NCBI GenBank assembly: GCA_009733575.1
Contig: ML769515.1
Location: 114,037-178,036, forward strand
DNA from: Gymnopus androsaceus JB14
Taxonomy: Eukaryota; Basidiomycota; Agaricomycetes; Agaricales; Omphalotaceae
DNA: 64,000 nt
Direction: 5' to 3'
A program made the translations under genes and the position numbers. Shown in pieces: positions 1 through 11,309 of the stretch. A model generated the notes under the pieces. The model was given only the letters and a program-made list of their open reading frames with translations, was not told where the DNA came from and did not search any database. The stretch's first letter is position 1; every line of letters starts with the position of its first letter.

Positions 1-1101
1 CAAGTTTCATGCAGGCTCGGAGCTGCTCAGAGTCAACGATGAGACCGGAGCAAGTTGCTTAATGCGGCAAATATAATTTTGTTGTGCGTGCATCCGCATC
101 CCAAGTAAAAAGGTCCAAATCCTCTGACCATCTTGGTAGAAGTCTCGGGAAAGCGGGAAGGAAGATTCATTGGGTCGCATGGCACGTTCCAAGAACTTCC
201 AAGGAGGCGAACAAGGAGAAGTCAATGAAGCGACGACGGCGCAAGATCTCCGGACAGTTCCAGATATTCATCTTCCAACGGTATGCCGCATATACATATG
301 TCTGCATTCAGGTTTGTATATGTTGCGATATATATCGGTGTCCGAGGTTTCACAGGAAGCCGCGGACAAGGATGAAGAGGTAGCAAACACGACAACCTTG
401 CAAAAACCCTTGCAGAAAGATAGATTGCAGACAAAGTGTGTTGTTCTGGGAGAATGTGTCGGCCGCGCAGCGGTTTAATATCCTACCATTTGTATTGCCA
501 GCATTGTGGCATACAGCTCGCGAGCACTGATAAAGCCCTATTTGAAGAAATCTGCGAGGCGAGGAACGACTTTGCTGGTCCGAGGCGTGCAGGACTTTCG
601 CCAAGACTCAGCGATAGAGCACGAGTCGAGAGAGTCAATTGTAATTTGTGAGTTGACTCGGATTTCACTGAAATCTTACCCAGAATGAGGCTCCATAAGA
701 GATTCCGGGACCCTGGCTGGTTACACAAGCAGGCTCTGCACAACCTGTACAAAGGCTGAAGGGTTTAGAACCTAACTATTTGTGGTTGAGAAATCTTGTT
801 GTAGCTGCGAAATTTCTGACATCATGCCTGAAGAATTTGGGTACCTACCCGGACCGGTTCCGTCTTTTATGACCATCGTAAATCTTAATATTTTGCTTAG
901 TATAAAGGAAGAGGGTACCCATTTTCATAGTCTCCGAATCCAACATATATTTTTTCTACGACATACGCGCTCAATGTTCAAACAAAAATACCCCAAGATG
1001 ACAAATGTTAGCTTTGACTCACTACAAATGGAGCTACGTTCTCGGTCCGGGAGGGGCATACCTGTCCGGGATTTAATCCGCATGCCTCTTGACTGCGACA
1101 T
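1..1101. other. No supported gene
   Basis: Short open frames occur on both strands, but none has an intron-exon pattern, a recognisable domain or a plausible start context. The longest plus-strand frame here runs into the tRNA gene, so it is not a protein gene. The stretch may hold part of a gene cut by the window edge. I see nothing definite in it. Confidence 0.4.
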
Positions 1102-1206
1102 GGTGAGATGGCCGAGCGGTCTAAGGCGCCAGACTAAGGACCAGCGTATCTGATGCGCAACTTCATCTGGTCCGAAAGGGCGTGGGTTCGAATCCCACTC
1201 TCATCA
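1102..1206 (+). tRNA. tRNA-Leu (anticodon AAG) with intron
   Basis: The seven-base acceptor arms at 1102-1108 and 1199-1205 pair throughout, with one G-U pair, and A1206 is the discriminator. A D-arm with the usual class II AGCGGT core follows. The anticodon stem CCAGA (1129-1133) pairs with TCTGG (1166-1170). The loop reads C, T, then AAG at 1136-1138, then G37. A 25-nt intron (1140-1164) lies after position 37, the standard place for fungal tRNA introns. A long variable arm and a canonical T-arm (GTGGG / TTCGAAT / CCCAC, 1182-1198) complete it. AAG with a long variable arm means leucine. Confidence 0.95.
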
Positions 1207-1395
1207 GTAGCATAGTGACTTTAAAGTGGCATTTTATTTGTTTTTAATTTTCGCTTGAATTTTTATATGCAATACACTACTCAAGCTTGTATATCCATCT
1301 CAACGAAAAGACCCTCTAAAGCTGATGCCTGTAGTTGCCATACACAAGAACACAGCTCATTCAACCGCGCACCATATCCCTCAAGCTGTCTGTTA

Positions 1396-2490
1396 TCAAT
1401 AATAAAGTCCAAATCGCCTGCTAGCAGCCGCCTCGCCCGCCCATCCCTGGCTATTCCCAAACTTCAAACATTCCCATAAACGCTTCAAACCTGGGATAAT
1501 GACGTCCTGGAGCTGCAGCCTTCGATCGGGTTTACCTCCTACTCCTCGGGCGATGACGTAGAACGTACTCTGCGTTCGATGCATGGCGTAGGGTTTGTGG
1601 ACTTTGAGTGAAGAACGAAAGCATGTCCAGCATGAAGAGCATCGTCGCAGTGTACTGTGTGTCTGGAGACGCCAATTTCATCACGATCGTTCCGCCAAAC
1701 TTGATGGAGAGAAGGGCGATGAGGACTTGTGAGATGGCGAGTAGGTCAGCCGTGGATGCGGGCTGGTTTCGGAGGTGGTGAGCATCGAGAAGGACGAGAT
1801 CAAAGTCTCGCGCGAGGAGGATCTCTGGCATCGGAATGGTGACGGGCTGTATCAGATCGTCAGGATAGATCGTGTTTTCGCCTAGATGAAAAGTAGTCAT
1901 GTCGGCGAAGATGACTGTTTGGCGAGCACGGAGGGATTCTTCTAGGAGGTATGGATGACCTCCTTGGGTGGGATCGAGAGATAGGCCGACGCTGGTGCAT
2001 TCTTTATTCTTTTTTAAGATATAGGTCGAGAAACCTCCCGGACAACATCTAATGACCATGATCTAGTTCTACACGCTTCAGAGCATAGAAAAACCACTTA
2101 CCCGAGATCCAAAAACCGAAAAGGTCTATTGGAAAATGGAACCACCCAAAGCCTATCGGAAGCCCCGCTGTTGTCGATTTGATTCATGATTTTCTTCATC
2201 TTTTTCAACCATATCTGTTGTAGCTCTGGACCAGCATTATCTGCAGTTTGTTGTCTGGTTGCGAATGTGTTCTCGGAACTTTGGATCCTTTTGTCCCTAG
2301 AGATGAGGACGATCAGTTTTTGGCACGTCGAGAAGACGGCATTTTCATCAAGCTCACCTTGCGTTTGAGGTTCTTCAAGTGCTGAAGATCATCGCTTCCC
2401 CAGCCTGGGACGCTGTTGACATGAAGAGACTGGAGTTCAGTAGGCATATGGTGGCAGGTGAGGATGCGCTCAGGTCCGCAGCAAACTGGA
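1396..2490 (-). pseudogene. FtsJ-like SAM-dependent methyltransferase, frameshifted
   Basis: On the minus strand an exon ending near 2102 joins, across a GTAAGT...TAG intron (2101-2049), an exon encoding the SAM-binding motif FLDLGCCPGGFSTYIL. This is motif I of the RrmJ/FtsJ 2'-O-methyltransferase fold. Downstream are DLVLLDAHH and GGTIVMKL, the later Rossmann strands, and then VHKPYAMHRTQSTFYVIARG, which fits the family C-terminus. The C-terminal block is in a different frame from the SAM-binding block (shift near 1610). The N-terminal part (up to about 2490, ending LKNLKRK before a GTGAGC donor) also needs a shift near 2230-2280. Enzymes of this fold methylate RNA ribose. The two shifts suggest a dead copy, but sequence errors are possible. 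The exact 5' end is not clear. Confidence 0.65.
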
Positions 2491-2949
2491 AAACAGTGTA
2501 CTTATATCTGAACCTCAATTGCAGAACATGAGAATCGCAGTAAAGTATACACGAGGTATGCCACGAGTATGCCTACTGGTGTCACGGTGACTCGATTTAG
2601 AATCTTATCGCGACTGAGGATCGTCGAATACGCCGCGAGACCATGACCCAACGTTCACTAGAAGAATGTAGCTTCTTGATCGATAACAAGTTAAAGTTGT
2701 AAAGAAATGTTCGCACCATGCATGGACAGCTTGAGCTCCAGTAAAGTGGCAACTGCTTGACTGTAGTGACTAGGTTCGCGGGTTGGGAGAATAGAAAAGT
2801 GCTCGTCATACGCGCCTCTGGCATCGGCTCCACGGACCGAGTGAGCACGTGCACGCGATTACCCCGCTGCTCCAACTTAGTTTCTTCGTTCTGCTTTGGT
2901 GCTTTTCAGAGGACTCTTGTTAATTCTATCCTCAAAAACTTCTCTAAAA
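2491..2949. other. Intergenic, no gene seen
   Basis: This lies between the methyltransferase relic and the Mpv17-type gene. A 92-codon minus-strand frame is present but has no recognisable feature. The part next to 2950 presumably holds the promoter and leader of the plus-strand gene. I saw no clear TATA element. Confidence 0.35.
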
Positions 2950-4045
2950 ATGGCCTCCATGCTTCGGATGTACAAGTGTGTTGTTTATACTATCGAGCCA
3001 ATGAATCTTGCTGAAACATTACAGTTCTGCTCTCCAGCGAAGGCCAATGCTCACTCAGTGCGCGACGGCCGCGTTCTTATTTGGTGCTGGTGATATAATA
3101 GCCCAGCAGGGCTATTGAAGGAAAAGGACAGAAACACGATGTAAGTCTTGAAAATTGCAAGTTTCATTACGGTACTTTTCGTTCTGGTCTGAGGAGCTTT
3201 TTCCTCCTGCAATTTTTTTTTTTTTTGGTGCTCATTCATGGATACTTTCAGTTTCTAAGAACCTTGCGATTGACAGCTTACGGTGGTGGGTAATGTCTGT
3301 CATGATTTCTAGTCTCACTTTTGCAGCGTTCGAAAACTATGGCTCTTTCACACTGTCGCTAACTTGATTCTATCTTATAGGCTGTCTCTTCGGACCCGCC
3401 ATGACGAAATGGTACCAATTCCTCGGCGCTATCAAGTTCTCCTCGCCTACAAAAGCTGTGATTTATCGAGTGCGTCCTCTTTCCGTTTCTTCGACCTTCA
3501 TATCGCTGATACGCTTGCTCCAAAGGTGTTTCTCGACCAAGCTGTGCTCACGCCAGGTGAGAAACCAAGTCTCTGCCGCTTTTACACTGTCCTAACCTTT
3601 TCCATGTTCTAGCCGCAGTAGGATTCTTCTTTGGCTCTATGAGTGTTATGGAGGGTAAGCCTCAAGAGGCCATTCCAAGGATCCAGGCCGTAAGCCATAG
3701 AGTACCGTCATTCTTGATTTATCACTGACACTGTTCCAGGCTTACGTTCCCACTATCATTCGTAACTGGGGAGTCTTCATCCCTACCCAAATCATCAACT
3801 TTTCAGTTGTGCCCCCCCATCTCAGATTCGTGGTAGTCAGCGTTGTCAGTTTGTTCTGGAGTGAGTTACTTTCTTCGTCCGACGCTTTATCATGCTAATG
3901 TTAGTTCATCACAGACACGTACCTTAGCCTGGCAAATGCCCAACAAAAGAAGGCGCCAGAAATGGAGGAGCAGCCCGTATCGCAAACAGTCTCAAAGGCT
4001 GTTGCCGAGTTTGAGTCAGGTTTAGAGAAAAAGAAGTCGAATTAG
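2950..4045 (+). CDS. Mpv17/PMP22 family membrane protein (one-base frameshift)
   Basis: Mpv17/PMP22 proteins are small four-helix proteins of inner mitochondrial or peroxisomal membranes, with a suggested channel role. Eight exons can be joined: 2950-2975, 3025-3140, 3252-3285, 3381-3469, 3526-3556, 3613-3689, 3740-3860 and 3915-4045. Their sum is 625 nt, one base more than 208 codons. Family hallmarks are RRPMLTQC, GAGDIIAQQ, GPAMTKWYQFL, LDQAVLTPAAVGFFFGSM, the W of RNWGVFIPTQIINF and LFWNTYLS. The reading frame breaks at a GGG run near 3109, just after GDIIAQQ, where removing one G restores IEGKGQKHD. That single change is the only defect, so an assembly error is as likely as a dead gene. 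An intact paralogue with matching intron positions lies at 35913-36967. The start is chosen because it gives the family N-terminus MASMLRMYN. Confidence 0.8.
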
Positions 4046-4386
4046 AAGCATCGAGATGGAAACTATACCTTGTACGTCGTTCGTCGTCCTTCATCGATCT
4101 CCTCCCTCTGACGATTGTTCTTTCCTTAGATATTGATTCAGTCAGAAATCTAGCACGTACTTTGGCCCTGACTACCGTACATCCTCAATAGAATGCCTAT
4201 GCATACTTTCTATGTGCTGTCGTCCGCGGAACTCCAATTCTAGAATGAATTCGCGCTATCGCTATCATTGAGGAGGCCCAGACGAATGCTTTTCGCAACG
4301 CTCGCTTGGCCCCCATGATGGAGCTCAGAGCTGCAGTATGTAAGTCTGAGGGTCGAGTCTGCCGGTGAACACGTCGATAGGGTATA

Positions 4387-5330
4387 GTGCCATATTTGAG
4401 GTCATGTACGATGAGATGCGGCCATCGGACTACAGATCTTTGGTACAGGTAGTCGACGAGTCGGAATGCATTTGGTCGGTTTGCCATAGACCCGTTCCTG
4501 CCAGAAGATTTTTCGCCGCAACCCGTCCATCTCCAAGCTTCCAGTGCGAATTCTCCGTTCTGGATTGGACTTGAAGGTATAGGCGTAGATTCTCTGTTAC
4601 AAGAAGAGAAAGCTTATGTATTAGCTTTCCTGCAATATGTAAAAGCCGGATATTGACATCCGTAGGCGCGCCCAATTTATTTCCTTCCTGCTCTGAGCTT
4701 AGCTGCGCAGATTCTTACAGGGCCTACTCACTGAAGTATCGATTTATCGATTTTTACTACCCAGATCTACCTACCGAGGAACAACTGCGGACGGGGCTGC
4801 CGGCCTTACTTGTACTCTCTCCGAACAACTCTCAGGAAAGTATATGATTTCATTGCTAGCACTGGATGTGCCATATTTGAGGTGAGGTAGATGGGCATGT
4901 ACGATGAGATGCAGCCATCGTACTATAGATCTTTGGTACAGGTGGTCGACGAGTCGGAATGCATTTGGCAGACAGAAGATTTTTCGCCGCAGCCCGTCCA
5001 TCTCCAAGCTTCGAATTCAGATTCCAGTGCGAATTCGCCGTTCTGGATTGAACTTGAAGGTATAGGCGTAGCTTCTCTGTTACAAGAAGAGAAAGCTTAT
5101 GTATTAGCTTTCCTGCAATATGTAAAAGCCGGATATTGACATCCGTAGGCGCGCCCAATTTATTTCCTTCCTGCTCTGAGCTTAGCTGCGCAGATTCTTA
5201 CAGGGCCTACTCACTGAAGTATCGATTTATCGATTTTTACTACCCAGATCTACCTACCGAGGAACAACTGCGGACGGGGCTGCCGGCTTTACTTGTACTC
5301 TCTCCGAACAACTCTCCATTGCTGGTAGCT
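4387..5330 (+). repeat. Internal tandem repeat of about 480 bp in the leader
   Basis: Two units start at GTGCCATATTTGAGG (4387 and about 4868) and run to CTCTCCGAACAACTCTC (ends about 4834 and 5317). They are nearly identical: the 58-codon frame from 4653 recurs from 5136. Unit 1 has an insertion around CGGTTTGCC that unit 2 lacks. The F-box copy at 9.5 kb has a single unit (8901 onward), so this duplication arose after the larger one. Confidence 0.8.
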
Positions 5331-5600
5331 AGTGGGACAGTTCAATGCACTGCGACTATTCAACTATTTAACTATTCAGAGGCTCGGCCTTACTGGGGTT
5401 GGGATGACAGACAGCGCTGTTTTGTACTTCGTGCTCCACAGCCCCCTGCGAGTGATAAGTTATAACTTCCTTTCCAGTTGCATTCCGGCTTGGCTTACCT
5501 CTATTTACCTGCACTGTAAGCCTTGCTGTAAGCTCTTTCTAACCGTTTGGACGAACTGTAGATCTGATTTTTAGCATTTCCAGTTGTTGACTCGTAATCG

Positions 5601-6886
5601 ATGGCAGAAATTCACCCCCTGCCACAGGAGTTGCTTGAAATCATCAGCGAAAACTTTGATTCACGCTCTGATCTCAAAACATTTTCCACAGTCTGTCGGA
5701 GCTGGAGAGATGCTACAAGAGCGCGCGTGCTTTCTGCAATATCCCTCCCTACAAAATCTTCAGCATCCGAAGAGAAGCAGTCGCCTCTTCGAAGGGGCTC
5801 GTTCAGACGAATATATCCTATATCGATCACAGTTGTTGGGGATGATGGCTTGCTTGAAGTCGAAGAAGTGGGAGTGGTATTCAATGCAGTCCTCTCCATC
5901 CCTGGAATATTTGATCTGGTCACCCATCTCGTACTGGAATTCGACTACTCTCTTTCCATCCTTGCCAGTAGTGTACCCCATTTCCCCCGCCTTAAATTTC
6001 CTCGACTGCGGCAACTGACTTTCACTCGTTTGGCCTTCAGTGTAAACTATACAGCCTCCTTTGTCCAGTCATTGGCCCAACTCATCTTGCAGCACCCATC
6101 CATCGATTCCCTTTCATTCCGAAAATGCGTTTTCACCAGGCGTAATACTCGAAAACAGCTCATTAACTTGCTGGCTGCATGTCAATCCACATTTCGTCCT
6201 TGTATCACCCAATTTACATTGGGTGACTACGCAACACTATATTACGATTTAGGAATCTCCAGCGTTACCCACCTGGATGAAAATATTTTGAAGGTGGAAT
6301 CTACTCACCAGCATTTGCAGATCGATTACATGCTGGGGAATAAAGGCCTATTGCAGGCTGTCTTTTCTCTGATGGACTTGAGCTGCATCACTCGCCTCAT
6401 TGTGCGTGGTGTCACTATATCGGGCTATGAGCGTGCCATTCGACTTCCCTGGTCAAGGTCACTTCTTGATCTCGATGTTGACTGTGAAGCAGGCTGGAGT
6501 GAGTGCATGCACTTTGACTTTAAAAGGCCTTGTTTACCTTGATATTGTATGTAGTACTTGGACTACTCGGCACTGTTGCAGAGGATCTCCCGAATCTAAG
6601 AAGCATCTCCCTTCGCCTTTACACGACTGGCTTGGTTGATTTTGATCAAACCCACAATATCCATTCCCTAAAGTCTCTGCAGAAACTCACCCTACATCTT
6701 GTTGAAGCAGAGACAATGGATATTCTGGATCAGGTTTTAGAGTGCATTGTTCAAGACATTCCTCCGTCATTGCGCTCTGTGGTTGTTTCTGGTCCTCCAT
6801 TTACTTGGGGAAATGTAGACCCCAGTTCATGTCTGTCTCAAACGCGGCAGGCTCGTCCAGGCATTCTATGTACGACTGTCGTGTAA
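5601..6886 (+). CDS. F-box protein (intact copy)
   Basis: F-box proteins recruit substrates to SCF ubiquitin ligases through Skp1; Agaricomycetes carry hundreds. Two exons, 5601-6498 and 6555-6886, join across a GTGAGT...TAG intron to give about 409 residues. Residues 5-45 form the F-box (HPLPQELLEIISENFDSR, then FSTVCRSWRDATR). The remainder is leucine-rich with weak LRR-like periodicity (FPRLRQLTFTRLAF, SLKSLQKLTLHLVEAETM) and ends GILCTTVV. The start is the first ATG that places the F-box at the N-terminus, the usual layout for this type. It sits in copy 1 of a tandem duplication. The copy at 9485-10782 is about 90% identical but has a nonsense codon. The substrate cannot be told from sequence. 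Confidence 0.85.
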
Positions 6887-7052
6887 CTATCGAGTGATTT
6901 AAATTATAATCCGTGGTCTTCGTGTAAAGATGGGTCTTCCTTTCTTAGCCCCGAACTTACCCGCGAACTTATCAATATTATTCCGTCCATGTCGTTCGTC
7001 GTCCTTCATCGATCACCTCCTTCTGACGATTGTTCTTTCCTCAGATATTGAT

Positions 7053-7699
7053 TGAGGAGTATATACAAAAAACGAAACGAAACTTCCGCCTTATCTATAT
7101 AGATAACGATATCTTACAGATAATACACCGAAGTTTCGTTCTTAAGGGGCGGGCCCGGAACAGCATCTAAGTTTCGTTTCTCAGCTCTTTTGTGACTGTT
7201 GGTCACTTCTAGCTGTTGGCCCATTGAAATGAAATAAGCGCTGACGCGTATGTGTCTTTATTTTCCATCCTCAGCTCATTCTTCAAGTGATTGTAGTATG
7301 GCACTTACTTAAAAGCTACTGTATGATTACAATCACAAGTTACTGTAACCATATGGCCATTTTGAATGAAGATTGTAGCATGTAGCAGCCTACAGGCTCT
7401 AAATAGCTTCAAAGCTTTGAAAAGTAAGTAATGCAAAAATTGCTCCAGACAGTTATGCATAAGTATATGTAGCAGCCAGGCCGAACTAGCAAGTGTCTAG
7501 CTGCATGAAACATTCTCTTATTTGCTTCATTCTTTATTTAGTGGTACAATTGTTTACCTGAACTTACTCTTAACCGGGGGATCCGGGGAGCTGACGGAAG
7601 CTCACGGAGGTCTGGCTACTGTTATCGCTAGTGATAATGATATTATCAGACGGAAGTTGGACGGAAGCGGAAGTTTCGTTTCGTTTCTGGTCAATACCG
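7053..7699. mobile_element. Non-autonomous DNA transposon (MITE-like) with CGAAACGAAAC inverted ends
   Basis: This 647-bp block interrupts copy 2 of the duplicated leader at a point that is continuous in copy 1 near 4130. A perfect 19-bp inverted repeat, AAACGAAACGAAACTTCCG at 7070-7088 and its complement at 7668-7686, lies just inside both ends. TTGAT flanks both sides (7048-7052 and 7700-7704), a likely target-site duplication. Further GAAACTT/AAGTTTC copies sit inside (7130, 7170). There is no coding capacity. The superfamily is not assignable from these ends. Confidence 0.75.
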
Positions 7700-7781
7700 T
7701 TGATGAGTCAGAAATCTAGCACGTACTTCGGACCCTGACTACCGTACATCCTCAATAGAATGCCTATGCATACTTTCTATG

Positions 7782-8710
7782 GGAAAAATCTATTCAGCAA
7801 CCCGCTTTCTCCGAGAAACCACGGGTTCCTCGGGAAACCCTCTCGAAAAAGTGACTTGAGGGTTTCTCTGACGACCGGCCGAAACAGGCGCCCACTAGGA
7901 AGCGCCCAAGCGTACAGGAAAGAATTATTCATACAAAAACCGCTATTTCAATAAATTCCAAGCTTTCAGACTCACAACTGCACAATCAAAGCTGGATTGG
8001 TCCAGCACTAAACAGCTCGCAGTTGCGCACGAAGGTCCATCAGAGGGTGGAGATGCAAGAAAAGGGCGATTCGGGCATGCGAAACCTGAGGGAGCGGACA
8101 AAAACGCGCGTCGGAACACGCGTGCTCGTTGTCCTCTGCTTCATGGTAAATGATAATGTATCTGCGTTTTATGTAGTTATAAAGCCTATTGAACGCGTCG
8201 CAAAATTTCTTGCCGTGTTTACTTCCTAGAGGTGATGCAGACAACATGCCCAATAACCCGAATTCGGAATCTGAGCGAACTGACAAACATCTGGCCATAG
8301 AGGAGCTTGGCAGCCTATGCATATGTGAAAGATGTGGTGCAGGAAGATGTGGCACAGAAAGAGCACAAGGCGTCGAGATTCCAGAAAGCTTGTTTACTTT
8401 CATTAGGATAACATTAAGTAGAAGAACACCGAAACGCACCTTTGGATTCAATTTTACCGGTCCGCTGCCTTGATTTGTCTACAAAGCTTTGAGGAGTGAC
8501 AACAGAAATTGATATTAGCTCAAAGATAAAAAGACCACCTAAGGGCCCGCCATTCAAAGTTTGAAGGTCTGCGCGATGTCGTTGAAGTTGGAGATCACAC
8601 CGGCCGGTGATGGTGTTACTAAGCCGAGCCAGCACCCGGGTTCCTCAATAGTCAGGGTTTCTCCAAGGGGGGGTTTCTCTTAGAAAGGGGGTTTCCCAAT
8701 AGATTTTTCC
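7782..8710. mobile_element. Non-autonomous Mutator-like (or Merlin-like) element with 9-bp target duplication
   Basis: This 929-bp insertion is flanked by CTTTCTATG (7773-7781 and 8711-8719). The matching site in copy 1 (4206-4214) has a single CTTTCTATG, so it is the empty site. The ends form an imperfect inverted repeat of about 39 bp starting GGAAAAATCTATT and continuing to GAGAAACC. Nine-base target duplications with long terminal inverted repeats are typical of MULEs; Merlin elements make 8-9 bp duplications. The internal open frames (for example 8008-8451, minus) show no transposase signature, so it is non-autonomous. Confidence 0.85.
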
Positions 8711-9484
8711 CTTTCTATGTGCTGTCGTCCGCGGAACTCTGTATTCTAGAATGAATTCGCGGTATCGCTATCATTGAGGAGGCTCAGGTGTTTAAAGAAC
8801 GAATGCTTTTCCCAACGCTCGCTTGGCCCCCGTGATGAAGCTCAGAGCTGCAGCATTTAAGTCTGAGGGTTGAGTCTGCCGGTGCCCACGTTGATAGGGT
8901 GTAGTGCCACATTTGAGGTGAGATGCAGCCATCGTACCTTAGATCTTTGGTACAGGTGGTCGACGAGTCGGAATACATCTGGCAGACGTCATTCCGGTTT
9001 GCCGCAGACCTGTTCCTGCCAGAAGATTTTTCGCCGCAATCCAAGCTAAGCTTCGAATTCAGATTCCAGTGCGAGTTCTCCGTTCTGGATTGGACTTGAA
9101 GGTATAGGCGTAGATTCTTTGTTACAAGAAGAGAAAGCTTGTGTAGCTTTCCTGTAACATGTAAAAGCCGGATATTGACATCCGTACTTGTACTCTCTCT
9201 CCGAACAACTCTCAGGAAAGTATGTGATTTCACTGCTGGCACTGGATGCTGCGACTATTCAACTATTTAACGAGAAGTTCGGCCTTCCTGGGGTTGGGAT
9301 GACAGACGGCGCTATTTCGTACTTCGTGCTCCGCAGCCGCCTGCGAGTGATAAGTTATAACTTCCTTTCTTCCTTCCAGTTGCATTCCGGCCTGGCTTAC
9401 CTCTATTTACCTGGACTGTAAGCACTTTCTAACTGTTTGGATGAACCGTAGAGCCGATCATTTCTAGTTGTTGGCTCGTAATCG

Positions 9485-10782
9485 ATGGCAGAAAATCACC
9501 CCCTGCCACAGGAGTTGCTTGAAATCATCAGCGAAAACTTTGATTCACGCTCTGATCTCAAAGCATTCTCCACAGTCTGTCGGAGCTGGAGAGATGCTAC
9601 AAGAGCGCGCGTGCTTTCTGCAATATCCCTCCCTACAAAATCTTTAGCATCCGACGAGAAGCAGTCGTTTCTTCGAAGGAGGCCAATGAAAGACGCGTTC
9701 AGACGAACATATCCTATATCGATCTCAGGTGTTGGGGACGATGGCTTGCTTGAAGTCGAAGAAGTGGGAGCGGTATTCGATGCAGTCCTCTTATCCCTGG
9801 AATATTTGAATCTGGTCACCCATCTCGTACTGGAATTCGACTACTCTCTCTCCATCCTTGCCAGCAGTGTACCCCATTTCCCCCGCCTTAAATTTCCTCG
9901 ACTGCGGCGACTGACTTTCACTCGTTTGGCCTTCAATGTAAACTATACAGCCTCCTTTGTCCATTCATTGGCCCAACTCATCTTGCAGCATCCATCCATC
10001 GATTCCCTGTCATTCCGAAAATGCGTTTTCACCAGGCTTGATACTCGAAAACAGCTCATTGACCTGCTGGCTGCATGTCAATCCACATTTCGTCCTTGTA
10101 TCACCCAGTTTGCATTGGATGACTACGCAACGCTATGGTACGATTTAGGAATCTCCAGTGTTACCCGCCTGGACGAAAATATTTTGAAGGTGGAGTCTAC
10201 TCTCCAGACGTACCAGGTTGATCGCATGCTGGGGAATGAAGGCCTACTGCAGGCTATCTTTTCTCTGATGGACTTGAGCTGCATCACTTGCCTCATTGTG
10301 CGTGGTGTCACCATGTCAGGCTATGGGCATGTCATTCGGCTTCCCTGATCAAGGTCACTTCTTGATCTCGATGTTGACTGTGAAGCAGGCTGGAGTGAGT
10401 GCATGCATTTTGACTTTAAAAGGCCTTGCTTACCTTGATATTGCATGTAGTACTTGGACTACTCGGCACTGTTGCAGAGGATCTCCCGAATCTAAGAAGC
10501 ATCTCCCTTCGCCTTTACACGACTGGCTTGGTTGATTTTGATCAAACCCACAATATCCATTCCCTAAAGTCTCTGCAGAAACTCACGCTACACCTTGTTG
10601 AAGCAGAGACAATGGATATTCTGGACCCGATTTTAGAGTGCATTGTTCAAGACATTCCTCCGTCATTGCGCTCTGTGGTTGTTTCTGGTCCTCCATTTAC
10701 TTGGGGAAATGTAGACCCCAGTTCATGTCTGCCTCAAACGCGGCAGGCTCGTCCAGGCATTCTATGCACGACTGTCGTGTAA
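9485..10782 (+). pseudogene. F-box gene, second copy, with premature stop
   Basis: This is the tandem paralogue of the gene at 5601-6886, with the same start, F-box (HPLPQELLEIISENFDSR) and intron (10395-10450). A TGG tryptophan codon of the first copy, in LPWSRS, is TGA here at 10346-10348. This removes the last 18 codons of exon 1 and all of exon 2. Exon 2 (10451-10782) is otherwise intact and nearly identical to copy 1, so loss is recent. A protein of 287 residues containing the F-box could still be made and might act as a truncated form. Confidence 0.8.
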
Positions 10783-10870
10783 CTATCGAGTGATTTAAAT
10801 TATAATCCGTGGTCTTCGTGTAAAGATGAGTCTCCCTTTCTTAGCCCCGAGCTTACCCGCGAACTTATCA

Positions 10871-11212
10871 TCGTCCGCACTCTGCATTGAAATTTATCAT
10901 GATGATTTAACGTTTAACCAATCCGACGCCCGTCAATATGCAAGCTTGGATGTACGCTGATCAAAATTGCGACGTATGCTCGTGAGTTAGCAGGTACCAG
11001 AGTCGCTAACGCTCATATAACTCACCTAGGTCTTAAACCAGCCCCGAGTATGCCGCCCTGACCGACAAGTCCGTACGCGCGCCGCTGTGCTTATACCTAT
11101 TCAACCTGGGCGCCATCGTGCAATTCAGCTCGCCAATGTTTATCGGGGATGGCGGGGCCTCCCATGACGTGGGTCTGGGGTTTTTGGCTTGGACATAATT
11201 TCATGAGAGGCA
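10871..11212. other. Intergenic, promoter region of the secreted protein gene
   Basis: The duplication ends near 10870. The rest is unique sequence with no coding frame. It leads into a TATA-like box at 11213-11218. Confidence 0.4.
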
Positions 11213-11218
11213 TATAAA
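11213..11218 (+). promoter_or_regulatory. Putative TATA box
   Basis: TATAAA within CATATAAACC lies 97 nt upstream of the ATG at 11310. Spacing fits a fungal TATA-driven gene with a short leader. Confidence 0.5.
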
Positions 11219-11309
11219 CCTCCCAGAGTTGCCTTCCTATCTTCAGTCTGTCGATCTCTCTCTGCTGGTCAGAGAAAATTACTGGGCGAAATTTCTAATC
11301 GTCTCAACC

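Larger units (their letters stand above)
4076..10870 (+). repeat. Tandem segmental duplication carrying an F-box gene
   Basis: Copy 1 runs from about 4076 to 6972 and copy 2 from about 6993 to 10870, in the same direction and directly adjacent. Both begin with GTCGTTCGTCGTCCTTCATC and contain the same leader blocks, F-box gene and 3' flank. Copy 1 has an extra internal duplication of about 480 bp (4387-5330). Copy 2 instead carries two transposon-like insertions (7053-7699 and 7782-8710). Comparing the copies gives the empty sites for both insertions. A third, diverged remnant of the same leader lies near 14090-14225. Confidence 0.85.

Noticed and set aside
782..1153. 123-codon plus-strand open frame
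   Set aside because: Its 3' end runs through the first half of the tRNA-Leu gene and it has no protein-like features.
8008..8451. 147-codon minus-strand frame inside the 929-bp element as a transposase
   Set aside because: No DDE-like spacing or domain is visible and overlapping frames on the other strand are just as long.
10346..10348. TGG-to-TGA change as a RIP (CpA to TpA) signature
   Set aside because: The mutated C on the other strand is in a CpC context and no excess of transitions between the F-box copies was evident by eye.
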